Assembly: GCA_035288225.1 (NCBI GenBank)
Contig: DATEAT010000031.1
Span: forward strand, 1 to 64,000
DNA: 64,000 bases
Direction: 5' to 3'
DNA from: RBG-16-64-43 sp035288225
Lineage (GTDB): Bacteria > Chloroflexota > Anaerolineae > Anaerolineales > RBG-16-64-43
Shown here: piece after piece, positions 26,426 to 35,558 of the stretch
Layout of the letters: each line of letters begins with the position of its first letter
Numbering within the stretch: position 1 is the stretch's first letter
Position numbers and translations under genes: made by a program
The notes under the pieces: generated by a model
Told to the model about the DNA's origin: nothing
The model's database searches: none
What the model saw: the letters and a program-made list of their open reading frames with translations, nothing else

Positions 26426-26431
26426 TATAAT
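26426..26431 (+). promoter_or_regulatory. -10 box (TATAAT) of the chelatase locus
   Basis: TATAAT ends 18 bp before the ATG at 26450, giving a leader of only about 12 nt that includes GAGGTGGAG. No cobalamin riboswitch fits in this space. Confidence 0.55.
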
Positions 26432-26449
26432 TCGAGGTGGAGTCCCGGC

Positions 26450-27559
26450 ATGCCACAAATCTTCCCCTTCACGGCCATCGTCGGCCAAGAGCGTATGAAA
26501 CGTGCGCTCCTGCTCAATGCGGTCAACCCGCGCATCGGCGGGGTGTTGATCCGCGGCGAGCGCGGTACGGCCAAGTCGACCGCCGCGCGTGCCCTGGCAG
26601 CGCTGCTGCCTGAGGTGCGCGTGGTGCGCAACTGCCGCTTCGGCTGCGACCCCGACCGGCCGACCACCTGGTGCACCGAGTGCCGTGAGCGCGAGCATGC
26701 CAACGGGCCGCTGCCCTATGACATGCGCCGCACCTCCTTCGTCAACCTGCCGGTCTCCGCCACCGAGGACCGGGTGGTCGGCACGCTGGATATCGAGCGG
26801 GCCATCCAGAAGGGGGAGCGCTACTTCGAGCCCGGCGTGCTGGCCTCGGCTAACCGCGGCATGCTGTACATCGACGAGGTCAACCTGCTCGATGATCACG
26901 TGGTCGATATCCTCCTGGATTCGGCGGCCATGGGCATGAACATCGTCGAGCGCGAGGGGATCTCGTTCACCCATCCGGCGCGGTTCATCCTGGTGGGCAC
27001 CATGAACCCGGAGGAGGGCGACCTGCGCCCGCAGCTTCTGGACCGCTTTGCCCTGTGCGTCGAAGTGCACGGCATCATCGACGCACGCGACCGGGTGGCC
27101 ATCATGGAACGCAACCTGTCCTTCGAGGGTTCGCCCGAGGATTTCCGTGCCGAATGGCTCGCCAAAGAGAATGAGCTCTCGGCCGAGATCGAGCGCGCGC
27201 GCGAGCTCGTCGAGCACGTTGCCTACTCCAGTCGCGACCTGCTTTCCATCGCCGGCCTGACCGCCTCGCTGCAGGTGGACGGGCACCGCGCAGACCTGGT
27301 CATCCTCAAGGCTGCCCGCGCCCAGGCGGCTCTCCATGGCCGCAAGGCCATCTCCGACCACGACATCGCCGTGGCGGCTGAGCTGGCCCTGCCTCACCGC
27401 ATGAAGAAGGGCCCCTTGCAGCAGAGCGAGATGAGCCTTTACAACCTTGAGGAGCGCATCGACCAAATCCACGCGGATATGCAGTCGCAGGAGGAGGCCG
27501 AACCGCGCCCGAGCGAAGACCAGCCGGCCTCAACGGTCGTAAAAAAAAAGATGAGCTGA
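26450..27559 (+). CDS. chlI: Mg/Co-chelatase AAA+ subunit (ChlI-like), zero-frame product of a frameshifted chlD
   Basis: A protein of 369 residues. AAA+ motifs are Walker A GERGTAKST (residues 36-44), Walker B GMLYIDEVNLLDD and the sensor/arginine region GTMNPEEGDLRPQLLDRF. The Cys pairs CRFGC and CTEC (62, 66, 75, 78) are typical of the single-chain ChlD/cobaltochelatase group. The acidic tail ends VVKKKMS where a run of nine A (27541-27549) meets a TGA. A -1 slip there continues in frame into the VWA half, giving about 686 residues, the normal length of the fused ChlD protein. The short form would correspond to the CobS/ChlI-type motor. It has its own promoter and a GAGGTGGAG site. Confidence 0.85.
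   Translation: MPQIFPFTAIVGQERMKRALLLNAVNPRIGGVLIRGERGTAKSTAARALAALLPEVRVVRNCRFGCDPDRPTTWCTECREREHANGPLPYDMRRTSFVNLPVSATEDRVVGTLDIERAIQKGERYFEPGVLASANRGMLYIDEVNLLDDHVVDILLDSAAMGMNIVEREGISFTHPARFILVGTMNPEEGDLRPQLLDRFALCVEVHGIIDARDRVAIMERNLSFEGSPEDFRAEWLAKENELSAEIERARELVEHVAYSSRDLLSIAGLTASLQVDGHRADLVILKAARAQAALHGRKAISDHDIAVAAELALPHRMKKGPLQQSEMSLYNLEERIDQIHADMQSQEEAEPRPSEDQPASTVVKKKMS
27541..27549 (+). promoter_or_regulatory. A9 slippery run joining the ChlI and VWA frames
   Basis: Nine consecutive A residues followed by G. The zero frame reads GTA-AAA-AAA-AAG-ATG-AGC-TGA. The -1 frame reads AAA-AAA-AAA-GAT-GAG and is open to 28509. Ribosomal or transcriptional slippage, or a homopolymer sequencing error, would each join the two halves. 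Confidence 0.7.
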
Positions 27560-27663
27560 ACGCCCCGCTCAAAGAAGCCCAGCCACAGGTCGCACCGAGC
27601 GAGCCCGGCCTCCAGCCTCCGGTCGAATCGGAGGAACGCCCGTGGTGGGAGGGTGGCCAGAAG

Positions 27664-28509
27664 GTGAAGATGGGCTCGGCCTTTGCGCCGCGCCGTCTGG
27701 CCACGCCGCTCGACCGTCTCACCCGGCGCCAGGCCGGGCGTCGGTCGCGCACGCACACCAGCCAGAAACGCGGACGCTATGTCCAGGCGCGGCCCACGCC
27801 CGGCAAGGCGGTCGATCTCGCCATCGACGCCACCCTGCGCGCCGCGGCGCCGTTCCAGGTGGAGCGCCACGAAGAGCGCGAGAAGGTCGCCTTTGCGGTA
27901 CATCCCTCCGACTTCCACCGCAAGGTCCGCGTCCGCCGCGCCGCCAACTTGATTCTCTTCGTCGTGGACGCCTCCTGGTCGATGGCAGTCGCCGAGCGTA
28001 TGTCCGCCACCAAGGGTGCCATTCTCTCGCTGCTGACCGACGCCTACCAGCGGCGTGACCGGGTAGGCCTGGTGGTGTTCCAGAAGGATCGCGCCCACTT
28101 GGTGCTGCCGCCAACCCACTCCACGCACTTGGCCACGCGGGCGCTGGCGGATATCCCGGTGGGAGGCAAGACGCCGCTCTCGGCTGGGCTGGCACTGGCG
28201 CTCAAGGTCTTCCGTCAGGAAAAAGTGGTGCATCCGGAAGTGATGCCGCTGATGATCCTGCTCACCGACGGCGCGGCCAATGTCTCGCTCGGCACACTGC
28301 CGCCGCTGGAGGAAGCTCACCGCTTCGCCGACGAGCTGCGCGAGGCGCGCATCCGCAGTGTGGTGGTCAACATGGAGCACGCCGCCTTCGATCAGGGCCT
28401 GGCCCGCGCGCTGGCCGAGCACCTCAAAGGGCCGTGCTACACGCTGCAGGAGCTGCGCGCCGAGGCCCTGTACGAGACCGTGCGCGGCGAATTGGACCAG
28501 GCCGGGTGA
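27664..28509 (+). CDS. chlD: VWA domain of Mg/Co-chelatase (ChlD C-terminal half, -1 frame)
   Basis: This frame is open from the A9 run at 27541. The first initiation codon in it is GTG 27664, with GGGAGGG about 10 bp upstream. The domain carries the integrin-I/VWA metal site: DASWSM (DxSxS), GKTPLSAGL (Thr) and LLTDGAAN (Asp). In chelatases this half bridges the AAA ring to the catalytic subunit that inserts Mg or Co into the tetrapyrrole. The linker encoded by 27541-27663 is Pro/Glu-rich, as in fused ChlD proteins. The main product is therefore probably the C-terminal half of a frameshift fusion; independent translation from GTG 27664 is possible. No large CobN/ChlH subunit lies in the window. 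Confidence 0.8.
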   Translation: MKMGSAFAPRRLATPLDRLTRRQAGRRSRTHTSQKRGRYVQARPTPGKAVDLAIDATLRAAAPFQVERHEEREKVAFAVHPSDFHRKVRVRRAANLILFVVDASWSMAVAERMSATKGAILSLLTDAYQRRDRVGLVVFQKDRAHLVLPPTHSTHLATRALADIPVGGKTPLSAGLALALKVFRQEKVVHPEVMPLMILLTDGAANVSLGTLPPLEEAHRFADELREARIRSVVVNMEHAAFDQGLARALAEHLKGPCYTLQELRAEALYETVRGELDQAG

Positions 28510-28552
28510 GCGGCGGTTCCCCGAGCAGCCCTGCTTTTGTTGAAAGATCCGG

Positions 28553-29059
28553 ATGAGCCCCAACTCCTTGAGAAGCCTCGCCAACCCGCGTGCCGACCGG
28601 CCCAGCATCCCGGTTTCGTACGGAATCCAGCCTGCGCCCTCGGGCGAGGGCACCCTTCCGTGGAGTTTTGTTGGCGAGCGAATGCAGGCCGCACGCAACT
28701 ATTGGGTCGTGTCGAGCAGCCGCGAGGGACGGCCGCACGCCGTGCCGGTATGGGGCATCTGGGCGGAGGGGACCTTCTTCTTCGCCACGGATGCCGCGTC
28801 ACGCAAGGCGCGCAACCTGCATCTGAACCCACAGGTCGTCGTGCATCTTGAAAGCGGCGACGAGGTGGTAATCCTCGAGGGGCGAGTGGAGGTGGTGGAC
28901 GACAAAAGCTTGCAGGCGCGCCTCGACGCCATCTACTTTGCCAAGTATGCGTTCCATATGGAAGGCGGACCGATATACCGGGTGCAGGTGGACAAGGCTC
29001 TGGCCTGGCGCGAACGCGATTTCCCCTCCAGCGCTACTCGTTTCCGGATGCAAGGCTAA
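28553..29059 (+). CDS. PPOX-class flavin/F420-dependent oxidoreductase family protein
   Basis: A protein of 168 residues with the split-barrel fold of the pyridoxamine-5'-phosphate-oxidase-like family. The segment ARNYWVVSSSREGRPHAVPVWGIWAEGTFFFATDAASRKARNLHLNPQVVVHLESGDEVVILEGRVEVV matches the F420- or FMN-binding core. It lies 43 bp after the VWA gene on the same strand, possibly in the same operon. The substrate is unknown. Members reduce or oxidise diverse small molecules; some bind heme or biliverdin, which could fit a tetrapyrrole neighbourhood, but that is only suggestive. Confidence 0.82.
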   Translation: MSPNSLRSLANPRADRPSIPVSYGIQPAPSGEGTLPWSFVGERMQAARNYWVVSSSREGRPHAVPVWGIWAEGTFFFATDAASRKARNLHLNPQVVVHLESGDEVVILEGRVEVVDDKSLQARLDAIYFAKYAFHMEGGPIYRVQVDKALAWRERDFPSSATRFRMQG

Positions 29060-29219
29060 ACGCGCAAGCTGCATACACCCTCGCGGGCACATGCGGCGCG
29101 GTTTCCATAAATTGGTAACATGCACGCATACCGCGCGTGTTCAGGCATGCGTACGGCATGCTATGCCCTCTGGCGGTAGACCCATGTGACGCGAGGGACA
29201 CCCTTGCGAGTGAGGCAGC

Positions 29220-29248
29220 AAACAACGGCCGAAGAGCGGCCGTTGTTT
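29220..29248. terminator. Bidirectional terminator between convergent genes
   Basis: A perfect 11-bp stem, AAACAACGGCC (29220-29230) with GGCCGTTGTTT (29238-29248), and a 7-nt loop. It lies between the plus-strand PPOX gene and the minus-strand FAD/GcvT gene. Confidence 0.7.
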
Positions 29249-29277
29249 GGTAATTGTGTCTAGAGCAGCGGATCGCG

Positions 29278-31704
29278 CTAGGCTCGTAACCGCTCGCCCT
29301 TTGGGTCGTGCAACACATCGGCGGCCACCTGCGCCGCCACGCGTTGGCCGAAGATTTCAACGTGCAGCGCGGTGCCGGGCGCGCAGAGCGACAGCGGCAG
29401 ATATGCGTAAGCAATGTTCTTTTTCACCGTGAAGCCGTAGCCGGCACTGCGCAGGCGGCCCACGACCTTGTCGCCGGAGAGCACAGCCTCGCCGCCGTAG
29501 ATGGTGAGATAGTCCTCGCCCCCGATGGTCAGTGTGCACAGCTTCTGGGTGAGGCCCTTCTCCTTGATCTTGGCCAGTGCCTCGCGGCCGACGAACTCCC
29601 CCTTGCCCGGGCGTACGCAGAAGCCCAGCCCGGCCTCGTACGGATTCTCGAGCATGGTGACGTCCATGCTGTAGTAGCGGTAACCCTTCTCCAGTCGCAG
29701 CGAATCGAGAACCTTGTAGCCGCCCGGCTCGATGCCAAAGGCCGTGCCGGCAGCCATCAACGCATCCCACACCTGCACGGCCTGCGCGGCCTCAACGTAC
29801 AACTCCCAGCCCAGCTCGCCGACGTAGGTCATACGCTGCGCCAACACCTTGGCCCCGCGGATGTCGATCGTGCGGGCCATCATGTAGGGCAACGCCTCAT
29901 TCGACACGTCGCTGGAGGTGACGGCGCGCAGCACCTCGCGCGCTTTGGGGCCCCACATCCCGATGACGGCGTAGTCCTCGGTCACATCACGAATTTCCAC
30001 CGGCGGGTCGCCCGGCCGCAGGCCGAGGCGCAGGTGGCCCAGGTCGTTGCCGATGAAGCCGGAGCCCGTCACCACTCGGAAGAGATCCTTGCCCAGGCGA
30101 GTGATGGTGACATCGCCCTCCACGCCGCCGCGGGAATTGAGGAACTGGGTGTAGACGGCGCGCCCCTCGGGCACATCCATCTGGCTGTCCGTCAGGCTCT
30201 GCAACAGCGGTAGCGCGCCCGGGCCGCGCACTTCGATCTTTCCGAAGGACGACATATCGAAGAGGCCTACCCGTTCGCGCACGGCGCGGTGCTCTTCGGC
30301 AACGCGATCGAAGTACGGCGGGCGCTTCCAGCCCCACTCGCGCTGATCGGCGCCCATGCGCCGCCAAGCCTTGCCCGGTTGGCAGTAGTTGACGCGTTCC
30401 CAGCCGAACTTCTCGCCGAAGGCCGCGCCCAGTTCCTGCATGCGGTGGTGCAATGGGCTCAAGCGATGCGGGCGGGCCCACTCGTTCTCGTCATTGGGGA
30501 AGCGCAGCAGGTAGTAGTACTTCACGCCTTCGCGCGTGCGCTCGGCGGCGTACCACGGATCGGCATAGTAGCGGCCGAAGCGCCAAGCGTGGAAGGAGAA
30601 GATATCCAGCGAGGGTTCGCCCTCGATGATCCACTCGGCCAACACCTTGCCCATGCCGCCCGCGCCGCCGTAACCCTGCAGCGAGAGCCCGTTGGCGCAC
30701 CAGAAGCCGCGCACACCGGGCATCGGCCCGAGCATCGGCCGGCTGTCGGGGGTGTAAGCCCCCGGATGACAGGTCAGGCCCTTGATCTCGGCCTTCTCCA
30801 GCACCGGGATGCGCCGAATGACGCCCTCCAGTAACGGCTCGAAGCGGTCGAAATCGGGCGGCAGGGTCGCCCCGCTGTGATCCCACGGCGGACCATCAAT
30901 CCATCGCGGTGAGGGATTGAGTTCGTAACCGCCCACGACCAGCCCACCGGCCTCCTCGCGCAGGTAGACCAGGTTATCTGGATCGCGCACACAAGGCGTG
31001 TCGTGGGGGAATTCCTTGCCCGGCACGGCCTTGAGCGTGATGTGCTGGTGATCGACCGGAGTCGTAGGAATATTCAGGCCAGCCAGGGCCGCCACCCGCG
31101 GCCCCCACATCCCGGCGGCGTTGACCACAGTTTCGGTGCGGATGGGGCCCTTGTCGGTGATGACCCGCGTCACTTCGCCCTTCGGACCAAGCTCGATGCC
31201 GGTGACGCGCGTGTTGGTGTAAACCGTGACGCCCAACTCGCGCGCGCGGCGCGCCAGGTCGGTGGTGGTGAGATAGGGGTCGAGATGCCCGTCGCGCGGC
31301 AGGTAGATCGCACCGTACAGGCTCTCTTTGGAGAGCGCTGGGAAGTGCTTGACCGTTTCGTCGGGCGAGGTCACTTCCACCTCCAGCCCGATCGCGCGCG
31401 CCTGACTTACATTGCGCAGCAGCTCTTTGAATTGCGGCTCGCTGGAAGCCACGCGCAGGCTGCCGACGTGTTTGACCATCCCGAACCCACTGAACAGATC
31501 GATGCTGTACTTGCGGATCTGCATCAGCGTGGGTGAGGTGTGGAATTGAGTCACGAGCCCGGCGGCCCAACCCGATTCGCCGCTGGCAATCTCGCCCTTC
31601 TCGACCAGCACCACGTCCTTCCAGCCCAGTTTGGCCAGATGGTACGCGACGCTGACCCCCATAATGCCGCCGCCGATGACGACGGCTCGCGCTTGCTCCT
31701 TCAC
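29278..31704 (-). CDS. FAD-dependent oxidoreductase/GcvT fusion, dimethylglycine/sarcosine dehydrogenase-like (copy A)
   Basis: A protein of 808 residues. The N-terminal DAO-type FAD domain starts AVVIGGGIMGVSVAYHLAKLGW. An FAO/DAO middle domain runs to about 430 (GGYELNPSPRW, LTCHPGAYTPDSRPMLGP). The GcvT fold follows (about 440-800: GLFDMSSFGKIEVRGPGA, YVGELGWELYV, SLRLEKGYRYYSMDVT, GFVGREAL-type end). The family oxidatively demethylates N-methyl glycines, passing electrons to ETF and the one-carbon unit to tetrahydrofolate. At the covalent-FAD segment (GSTWHAAGL in DMGDH) this copy reads GESGWAAGL, so the flavin-linking His is Trp46. It is last in a minus-strand group with APC permease, metallophosphoesterase and DeoR regulator. 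Confidence 0.88.
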   Translation of the reverse strand: MKEQARAVVIGGGIMGVSVAYHLAKLGWKDVVLVEKGEIASGESGWAAGLVTQFHTSPTLMQIRKYSIDLFSGFGMVKHVGSLRVASSEPQFKELLRNVSQARAIGLEVEVTSPDETVKHFPALSKESLYGAIYLPRDGHLDPYLTTTDLARRARELGVTVYTNTRVTGIELGPKGEVTRVITDKGPIRTETVVNAAGMWGPRVAALAGLNIPTTPVDHQHITLKAVPGKEFPHDTPCVRDPDNLVYLREEAGGLVVGGYELNPSPRWIDGPPWDHSGATLPPDFDRFEPLLEGVIRRIPVLEKAEIKGLTCHPGAYTPDSRPMLGPMPGVRGFWCANGLSLQGYGGAGGMGKVLAEWIIEGEPSLDIFSFHAWRFGRYYADPWYAAERTREGVKYYYLLRFPNDENEWARPHRLSPLHHRMQELGAAFGEKFGWERVNYCQPGKAWRRMGADQREWGWKRPPYFDRVAEEHRAVRERVGLFDMSSFGKIEVRGPGALPLLQSLTDSQMDVPEGRAVYTQFLNSRGGVEGDVTITRLGKDLFRVVTGSGFIGNDLGHLRLGLRPGDPPVEIRDVTEDYAVIGMWGPKAREVLRAVTSSDVSNEALPYMMARTIDIRGAKVLAQRMTYVGELGWELYVEAAQAVQVWDALMAAGTAFGIEPGGYKVLDSLRLEKGYRYYSMDVTMLENPYEAGLGFCVRPGKGEFVGREALAKIKEKGLTQKLCTLTIGGEDYLTIYGGEAVLSGDKVVGRLRSAGYGFTVKKNIAYAYLPLSLCAPGTALHVEIFGQRVAAQVAADVLHDPKGERLRA

Positions 31705-31813
31705 GCAAACCTCCTATCGCGATGTAACAGTGATGTCGGACGCCGCCGCAGGCGCCGTCGGGCGCGCGGCGACGAAAGCGACTCGCAGAATGAATGAATA
31801 AGTCCGACCAACC

Positions 31814-31841
31814 AGGGCGGGGGCGCATGCGCCCCCGCCCT
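31814..31841. terminator. 28-nt perfect palindrome between permease and oxidoreductase
   Basis: Arms 31814-31827 and 31828-31841 are exact complements, very GC-rich and centred on GCAT. It lies 16 bp past the permease stop and may attenuate or stabilise the mRNA between the two genes. There is no T-run. Confidence 0.5.
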
Positions 31842-31857
31842 GAATGCACGCTGCACT

Positions 31858-33516
31858 TTACTCGGGCGGGATCTCCTTGAAGGCGAAGTCGACGTTGATG
31901 CCGCGTCGCTTCTGGGCTGCCTTGGCCGCAAAGTACCAGACGGCCGAGAGCAGGACGATCCCGATGGCGATGATCTGCGCCCACAAGTTGCGCGGGAACT
32001 CGGCGAAGTTCCAGTTGCCGAGGACTCCCAATTGGGGCGCGAACAGGAAGGCGAACACCATGGCGAAGCCGAACACCGCACCGATGCCGCCCAGGATGGT
32101 GACCCACGGAACGCTGCCCAGTTTGTATTTGGCCCCGGGCGAGGCGTCGTAGACTTCCTTGGCCCGGAAGGGCAGTAGCGCCCCGGCCAAAGAGCTGGCC
32201 GCGAACACGTAGCCGCAGGCGAACGTCACGCCCAGGGTCAGGCCGATCCATCCGCCCACCAGGTTGTAGGCCAAGATGACCGGGATGCTGGCCAGGAAGT
32301 AAGCTAGGTGAGCATTGACGGGCGTGTGGAAACGCTCGTTGACCTTGCTGAACCACTCGGGCAGCAGCCGGTCGAGCGACATGGCCACCATGATGCGTGT
32401 GACCCCGATGTAGCAGTTGTTGACGATCTGGAACGAGTTGAGGATGTAGCCGAAGGCGATAAGGATCACTACCAGCGGGCTGGCGGTGAGGGCGATGGCC
32501 AGGATGTTGGGCCACAGGTTGAACCCCGCGATGTTGGCTTCGGGGATGAGCGACCAGTAGCCGGCGCCGGCGATATAAACGAACTCGGTGCCGCCCACGC
32601 GCTCGAAGGCCCAGCCCAACAGGGCCAGCAGGATGCCGGTGACGATCAGCGAGCCCACCAGGATGAATACCTGGTTCTTGAAGGAGCGCGCTTCCTTGAT
32701 TTCACCGTTCTGCTCGGCGGAGTAGGTGGCCCACTGCACGCTCGTCCAGGCGATAGGCGCCACGAGCAGGGTTGCCAGCAGGCTGAAGGGCGGATTGAGA
32801 TTGATCCCCGCTGCGACGACGGCATCCTTGGCGGTTTGGTAGAAGTTCTCCACCCCGCCGGAGGCGACGGCGAACGCATTCAGACGTGAGATGAATTCCG
32901 AGGCCGGCGTGGTGAAGAGCACGATCAGCGTCGTGGCAAAGGCGATCAGAATGCCGTAGAACATCACGTACTGGACCTTGACGTAGTTCTTGAAGCCGCT
33001 CACCAGCAGCACCATCGACAGGAATGCATTCAGGATGCTGGTGATGATGATCCCGTAAGCCGAGGTGAACCACACACCGACGGCCGAGAGCGCCGTACTG
33101 CCGAGTGTGGCACCTAGCCCGAGGAAGAGCGGGGCAAAGCCGAGGTACGCAAGCAGCCAGCCCGAGAGCGCCACCCACTGCAGGATCCAGATGACGAAGC
33201 CCGACATCAGCAGGGTGAAGCCCCAGAATCCGCCGAAGGCGCGGCTCTGGAAGACGTAGTCGCCACCCGAGCGGGGCAGGGCGGTCGAAAGCCACACGTA
33301 GGCAAACGCGATCGGGATTTCTAAAAGTGTGGCTAGCAGGATGCCCCACACCATTTTGCCGCCGGGTAGCGCCCCGGGCGCCCATAGGTAGGTCCAGGGG
33401 AAGATCAAGCCCATCGTAAGGATGTTATAGATGAACGCCGAGTACGGAGACATCACCCGTACCAAGCCGGACGCCTTGCGAGTAAAGACCTCTGGGGTGC
33501 TCGCAGCTATCGCCAT
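31858..33516 (-). CDS. APC-superfamily amino acid/amine permease (copy A)
   Basis: A protein of 552 residues with about 12-14 membrane helices. The first helix region reads RKASGLVRVMSPYSAFIYNILTMG, and ALPRSGGDYVFQSRAFGGFWGF is the conserved APC helix-2 block. It ends KRRGINVDFAFKEIPPE. ATG 33516 has GGGAGG upstream; the extra 25 residues of the open frame were dropped. The paralogue at 49282-51150 shares the ALPR/MPRxGGDYV block and the same C-terminal ending. Substrates of the superfamily are amino acids, polyamines and related amines. The neighbouring FAD/GcvT enzyme suggests an N-methylated amino acid or a precursor. Confidence 0.88.
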   Translation of the reverse strand: MAIAASTPEVFTRKASGLVRVMSPYSAFIYNILTMGLIFPWTYLWAPGALPGGKMVWGILLATLLEIPIAFAYVWLSTALPRSGGDYVFQSRAFGGFWGFTLLMSGFVIWILQWVALSGWLLAYLGFAPLFLGLGATLGSTALSAVGVWFTSAYGIIITSILNAFLSMVLLVSGFKNYVKVQYVMFYGILIAFATTLIVLFTTPASEFISRLNAFAVASGGVENFYQTAKDAVVAAGINLNPPFSLLATLLVAPIAWTSVQWATYSAEQNGEIKEARSFKNQVFILVGSLIVTGILLALLGWAFERVGGTEFVYIAGAGYWSLIPEANIAGFNLWPNILAIALTASPLVVILIAFGYILNSFQIVNNCYIGVTRIMVAMSLDRLLPEWFSKVNERFHTPVNAHLAYFLASIPVILAYNLVGGWIGLTLGVTFACGYVFAASSLAGALLPFRAKEVYDASPGAKYKLGSVPWVTILGGIGAVFGFAMVFAFLFAPQLGVLGNWNFAEFPRNLWAQIIAIGIVLLSAVWYFAAKAAQKRRGINVDFAFKEIPPE

Positions 33517-33618
33517 TGCATTCCCTCCCACAAGAGTAAAGGGTCGACGATCCGAGGGTACGCAGAGATGAATGTCGAGCTGGGGTAACACCTCCTCCTC
33601 TGGCGCTACCTGGGCTTC

Positions 33619-34611
33619 CTAGCCGGAGGTCATCTGGTAGCTTTCGACCTTCCCGTCAACGAGGTTGGCCAGAACCCCCCGCAACAACCCCTCGCCATAT
33701 TCGCTGCCCGGGTTGACGCACACCGTGCGGCCGATTTTGGCCACGCCGGCCGATTCGTGAATGTGGCCGTGCAACCCCAGCATGGGCTGGTACTTCTCGA
33801 TCGCGGCGCGTACCGAATGGCTGCCCGCCCCGTGCATCACCACCTGCCCGGCCTTGACGATTTGTGCCGGCGGGTCGGTCGTCCAATCCAGCATGGGGCA
33901 CGTGTCGAGCGTGGAATCCACCGGCGGATCGTGAAAGTTGAAGATGCTGCAATTGCGGTCGGGCACCTGGGCCACCATCTTTTCTATGACTTCGGCCAGA
34001 GCTTCGTCGGGCATCTCGCGCGGTGTCTTCCAAGGGGTCGGTGTACTCTGGCCGATGCTGACCATAATATGCACGTCGTCGATGGGCACGGCGAGGCCCT
34101 CGCAGGCCACCACCGCCTCGCTCCCGGCGCGATGCAGCACGGCCAGCGCGTCGGGGTAGTCATCATTGCCGCCGGTGATGTAGCAGCGAATGCCGGTGCC
34201 GCGCAGGCGCGTCTCGGCCAGGTCCACCCAGGCCTCCAACCGCTGACGGGCGAGCTGGTGGAAGAGCCGGTCGACGGCGCCCTTATCGGCCTGCAGCGCC
34301 TTGAACTCGTCGGCCTCCATCAGTTGGCTGTAAAAGCCGAGCGTGCCGATTCGTTCCTGAAGCGCGGCGAGTGCCGAATCGCCCTCCAGGTGCTCGAGCG
34401 TTCCCTGCAGTGTGGCGCGGTACTTGCCCGGGCCCTCGCGGATGATGGGGATCATCATCTTGCCGGTGATATCTCCACCCATGACCAGCACGTTGGCTTG
34501 GTAGAACTTGCCGGCATTGATGAATTTGCGGTAGGTACGCTCCGAGCCGTGAACGTCGGTGGCGAAGAACAGACGTGTAGACTTCTTAGCTGTCTTGGAG
34601 AACAACGGCAT
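33619..34611 (-). CDS. Calcineurin-like metallophosphoesterase (copy A)
   Basis: A protein of 330 residues with all five metallophosphoesterase motifs: FFATDVHGS (D-x-H), VMGGDITGK (GD), TGGNDDY (GND), FNFHDPP (His) and LHGHIHES (GHxH). It lacks a signal peptide and is presumably cytosolic. Its start overlaps the DeoR stop by 26 bp, so the two are translationally coupled, and the permease follows 102 bp downstream. The motifs ATDVHGSE, KFINAGKFYQAN and GGDITGK are nearly repeated in the paralogue at 48154-49095, which also precedes an APC permease. The substrate is unknown; a phosphodiester or phosphomonoester made or imported by this region is likely. Confidence 0.88.
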   Translation of the reverse strand: MPLFSKTAKKSTRLFFATDVHGSERTYRKFINAGKFYQANVLVMGGDITGKMMIPIIREGPGKYRATLQGTLEHLEGDSALAALQERIGTLGFYSQLMEADEFKALQADKGAVDRLFHQLARQRLEAWVDLAETRLRGTGIRCYITGGNDDYPDALAVLHRAGSEAVVACEGLAVPIDDVHIMVSIGQSTPTPWKTPREMPDEALAEVIEKMVAQVPDRNCSIFNFHDPPVDSTLDTCPMLDWTTDPPAQIVKAGQVVMHGAGSHSVRAAIEKYQPMLGLHGHIHESAGVAKIGRTVCVNPGSEYGEGLLRGVLANLVDGKVESYQMTSG

Positions 34612-35470
34612 TTGGCTTCTCCTGCTCGGCGCGCAACTTCAGGAATCCTTCCGGCTCAAACTCGCGGCTGGCCACGACCACCTCGACTGAACGGCCTTCG
34701 AGTTGGGAACGGGCGTCGTCGCTGAGATTCTCGTCGGTGACCAGGACCTGGATCTGATCAATCTTCGCCATTTCGAAATTGGAGACCACACCCCACTTGG
34801 AGTGATCCGCCACAACCACTGCCAGGCCTCGTGTGCGCTCGATCATCACGGTTGCGATCTCAGCCTCGGCGCTGGAAGGGGTGGTGATGTTGTATTTGAG
34901 GCTGATGCCGTCGACGCCGACGAAGCACTTCTTGGCGTACACCTGCTTGAGCATGTCAATGGCGAAGCGTCCGGCCACCGAGTTGGACCGCGGGCGCAAT
35001 GTGCCGCCCAGCAGGATGACCTCGAAGGGCGCATCGCGCGCTTCGAGGGCGGCGGTGACATTGCTAGTGAGCAGGGTGAGGTTGGGCAGGTCGGTGCGTG
35101 AGCGCAGGTTGCGCAGCACCTCGGTGGTCGTGGTGCCGCTGTTGAGGAAGACCGTGTCGCCGTCCTCGACCAGCATCGCCGCAGCGCGCCCGATGGCGCG
35201 TTTCTCTTCCGGGTGGGCCTGGGCACTGTGGGCGTAGGCCGGCTCCTTGGGCAGGCGTTGGCTGAGAATCGCTCCACCATGGGTTCGTTCGACGATCCCT
35301 TGCATCTCGAGATATTCGAGGTCGCGGCGGATGGTGGCTTCGGAGGCTTTGAGCAAGTCGCTGAGGGTGGAACTGCGGGCGATCTGGTGGATTTCGAGAT
35401 ATTCCCGGATCAAACGGCGCCGCTGAGCCGGGATGAGCGTTTGCTCGACGTCCGACACATCGCACCTCAT
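34586..35470 (-). CDS. DeoR-family transcriptional regulator
   Basis: A protein of 294 residues. The N-terminal helix-turn-helix (IPAQRRRLIREYLEIHQIARSSTLSDLLKASEATIRRDLEYLEMQGIVERTHGGAIL) is the classic DeoR signature. The C-terminal sugar-phosphate-isomerase-like sensor contains DTVFLNSGTTTTEVLRNL, LTSNVTAALEA and FVGVDGISLKYNITTPSSAEAEIATVM. DeoR regulators usually sense phosphorylated sugars. As the first gene of the minus-strand catabolic group it probably represses that group, and perhaps the divergent plus-strand operon. ATG 35470 has GAGG close upstream. Confidence 0.93.
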   Translation of the reverse strand: MRCDVSDVEQTLIPAQRRRLIREYLEIHQIARSSTLSDLLKASEATIRRDLEYLEMQGIVERTHGGAILSQRLPKEPAYAHSAQAHPEEKRAIGRAAAMLVEDGDTVFLNSGTTTTEVLRNLRSRTDLPNLTLLTSNVTAALEARDAPFEVILLGGTLRPRSNSVAGRFAIDMLKQVYAKKCFVGVDGISLKYNITTPSSAEAEIATVMIERTRGLAVVVADHSKWGVVSNFEMAKIDQIQVLVTDENLSDDARSQLEGRSVEVVVASREFEPEGFLKLRAEQEKPNAVVLQDS

Positions 35471-35558
35471 GGGAGCCTCGCCACGAACTGGCGGGCATTC
35501 GCCGAGCCGGTCTCGAGATGGGAGGCTTTGTTGGTGGCTGACTCGCTCGCGTTGATCA

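Noticed and set aside
30974..32515. 513-codon minus-strand frame spanning the FAD/GcvT-permease junction
   Set aside because: It runs through two recognised genes and a palindromic spacer in the wrong frame; Arg/His/Gly-rich composition.
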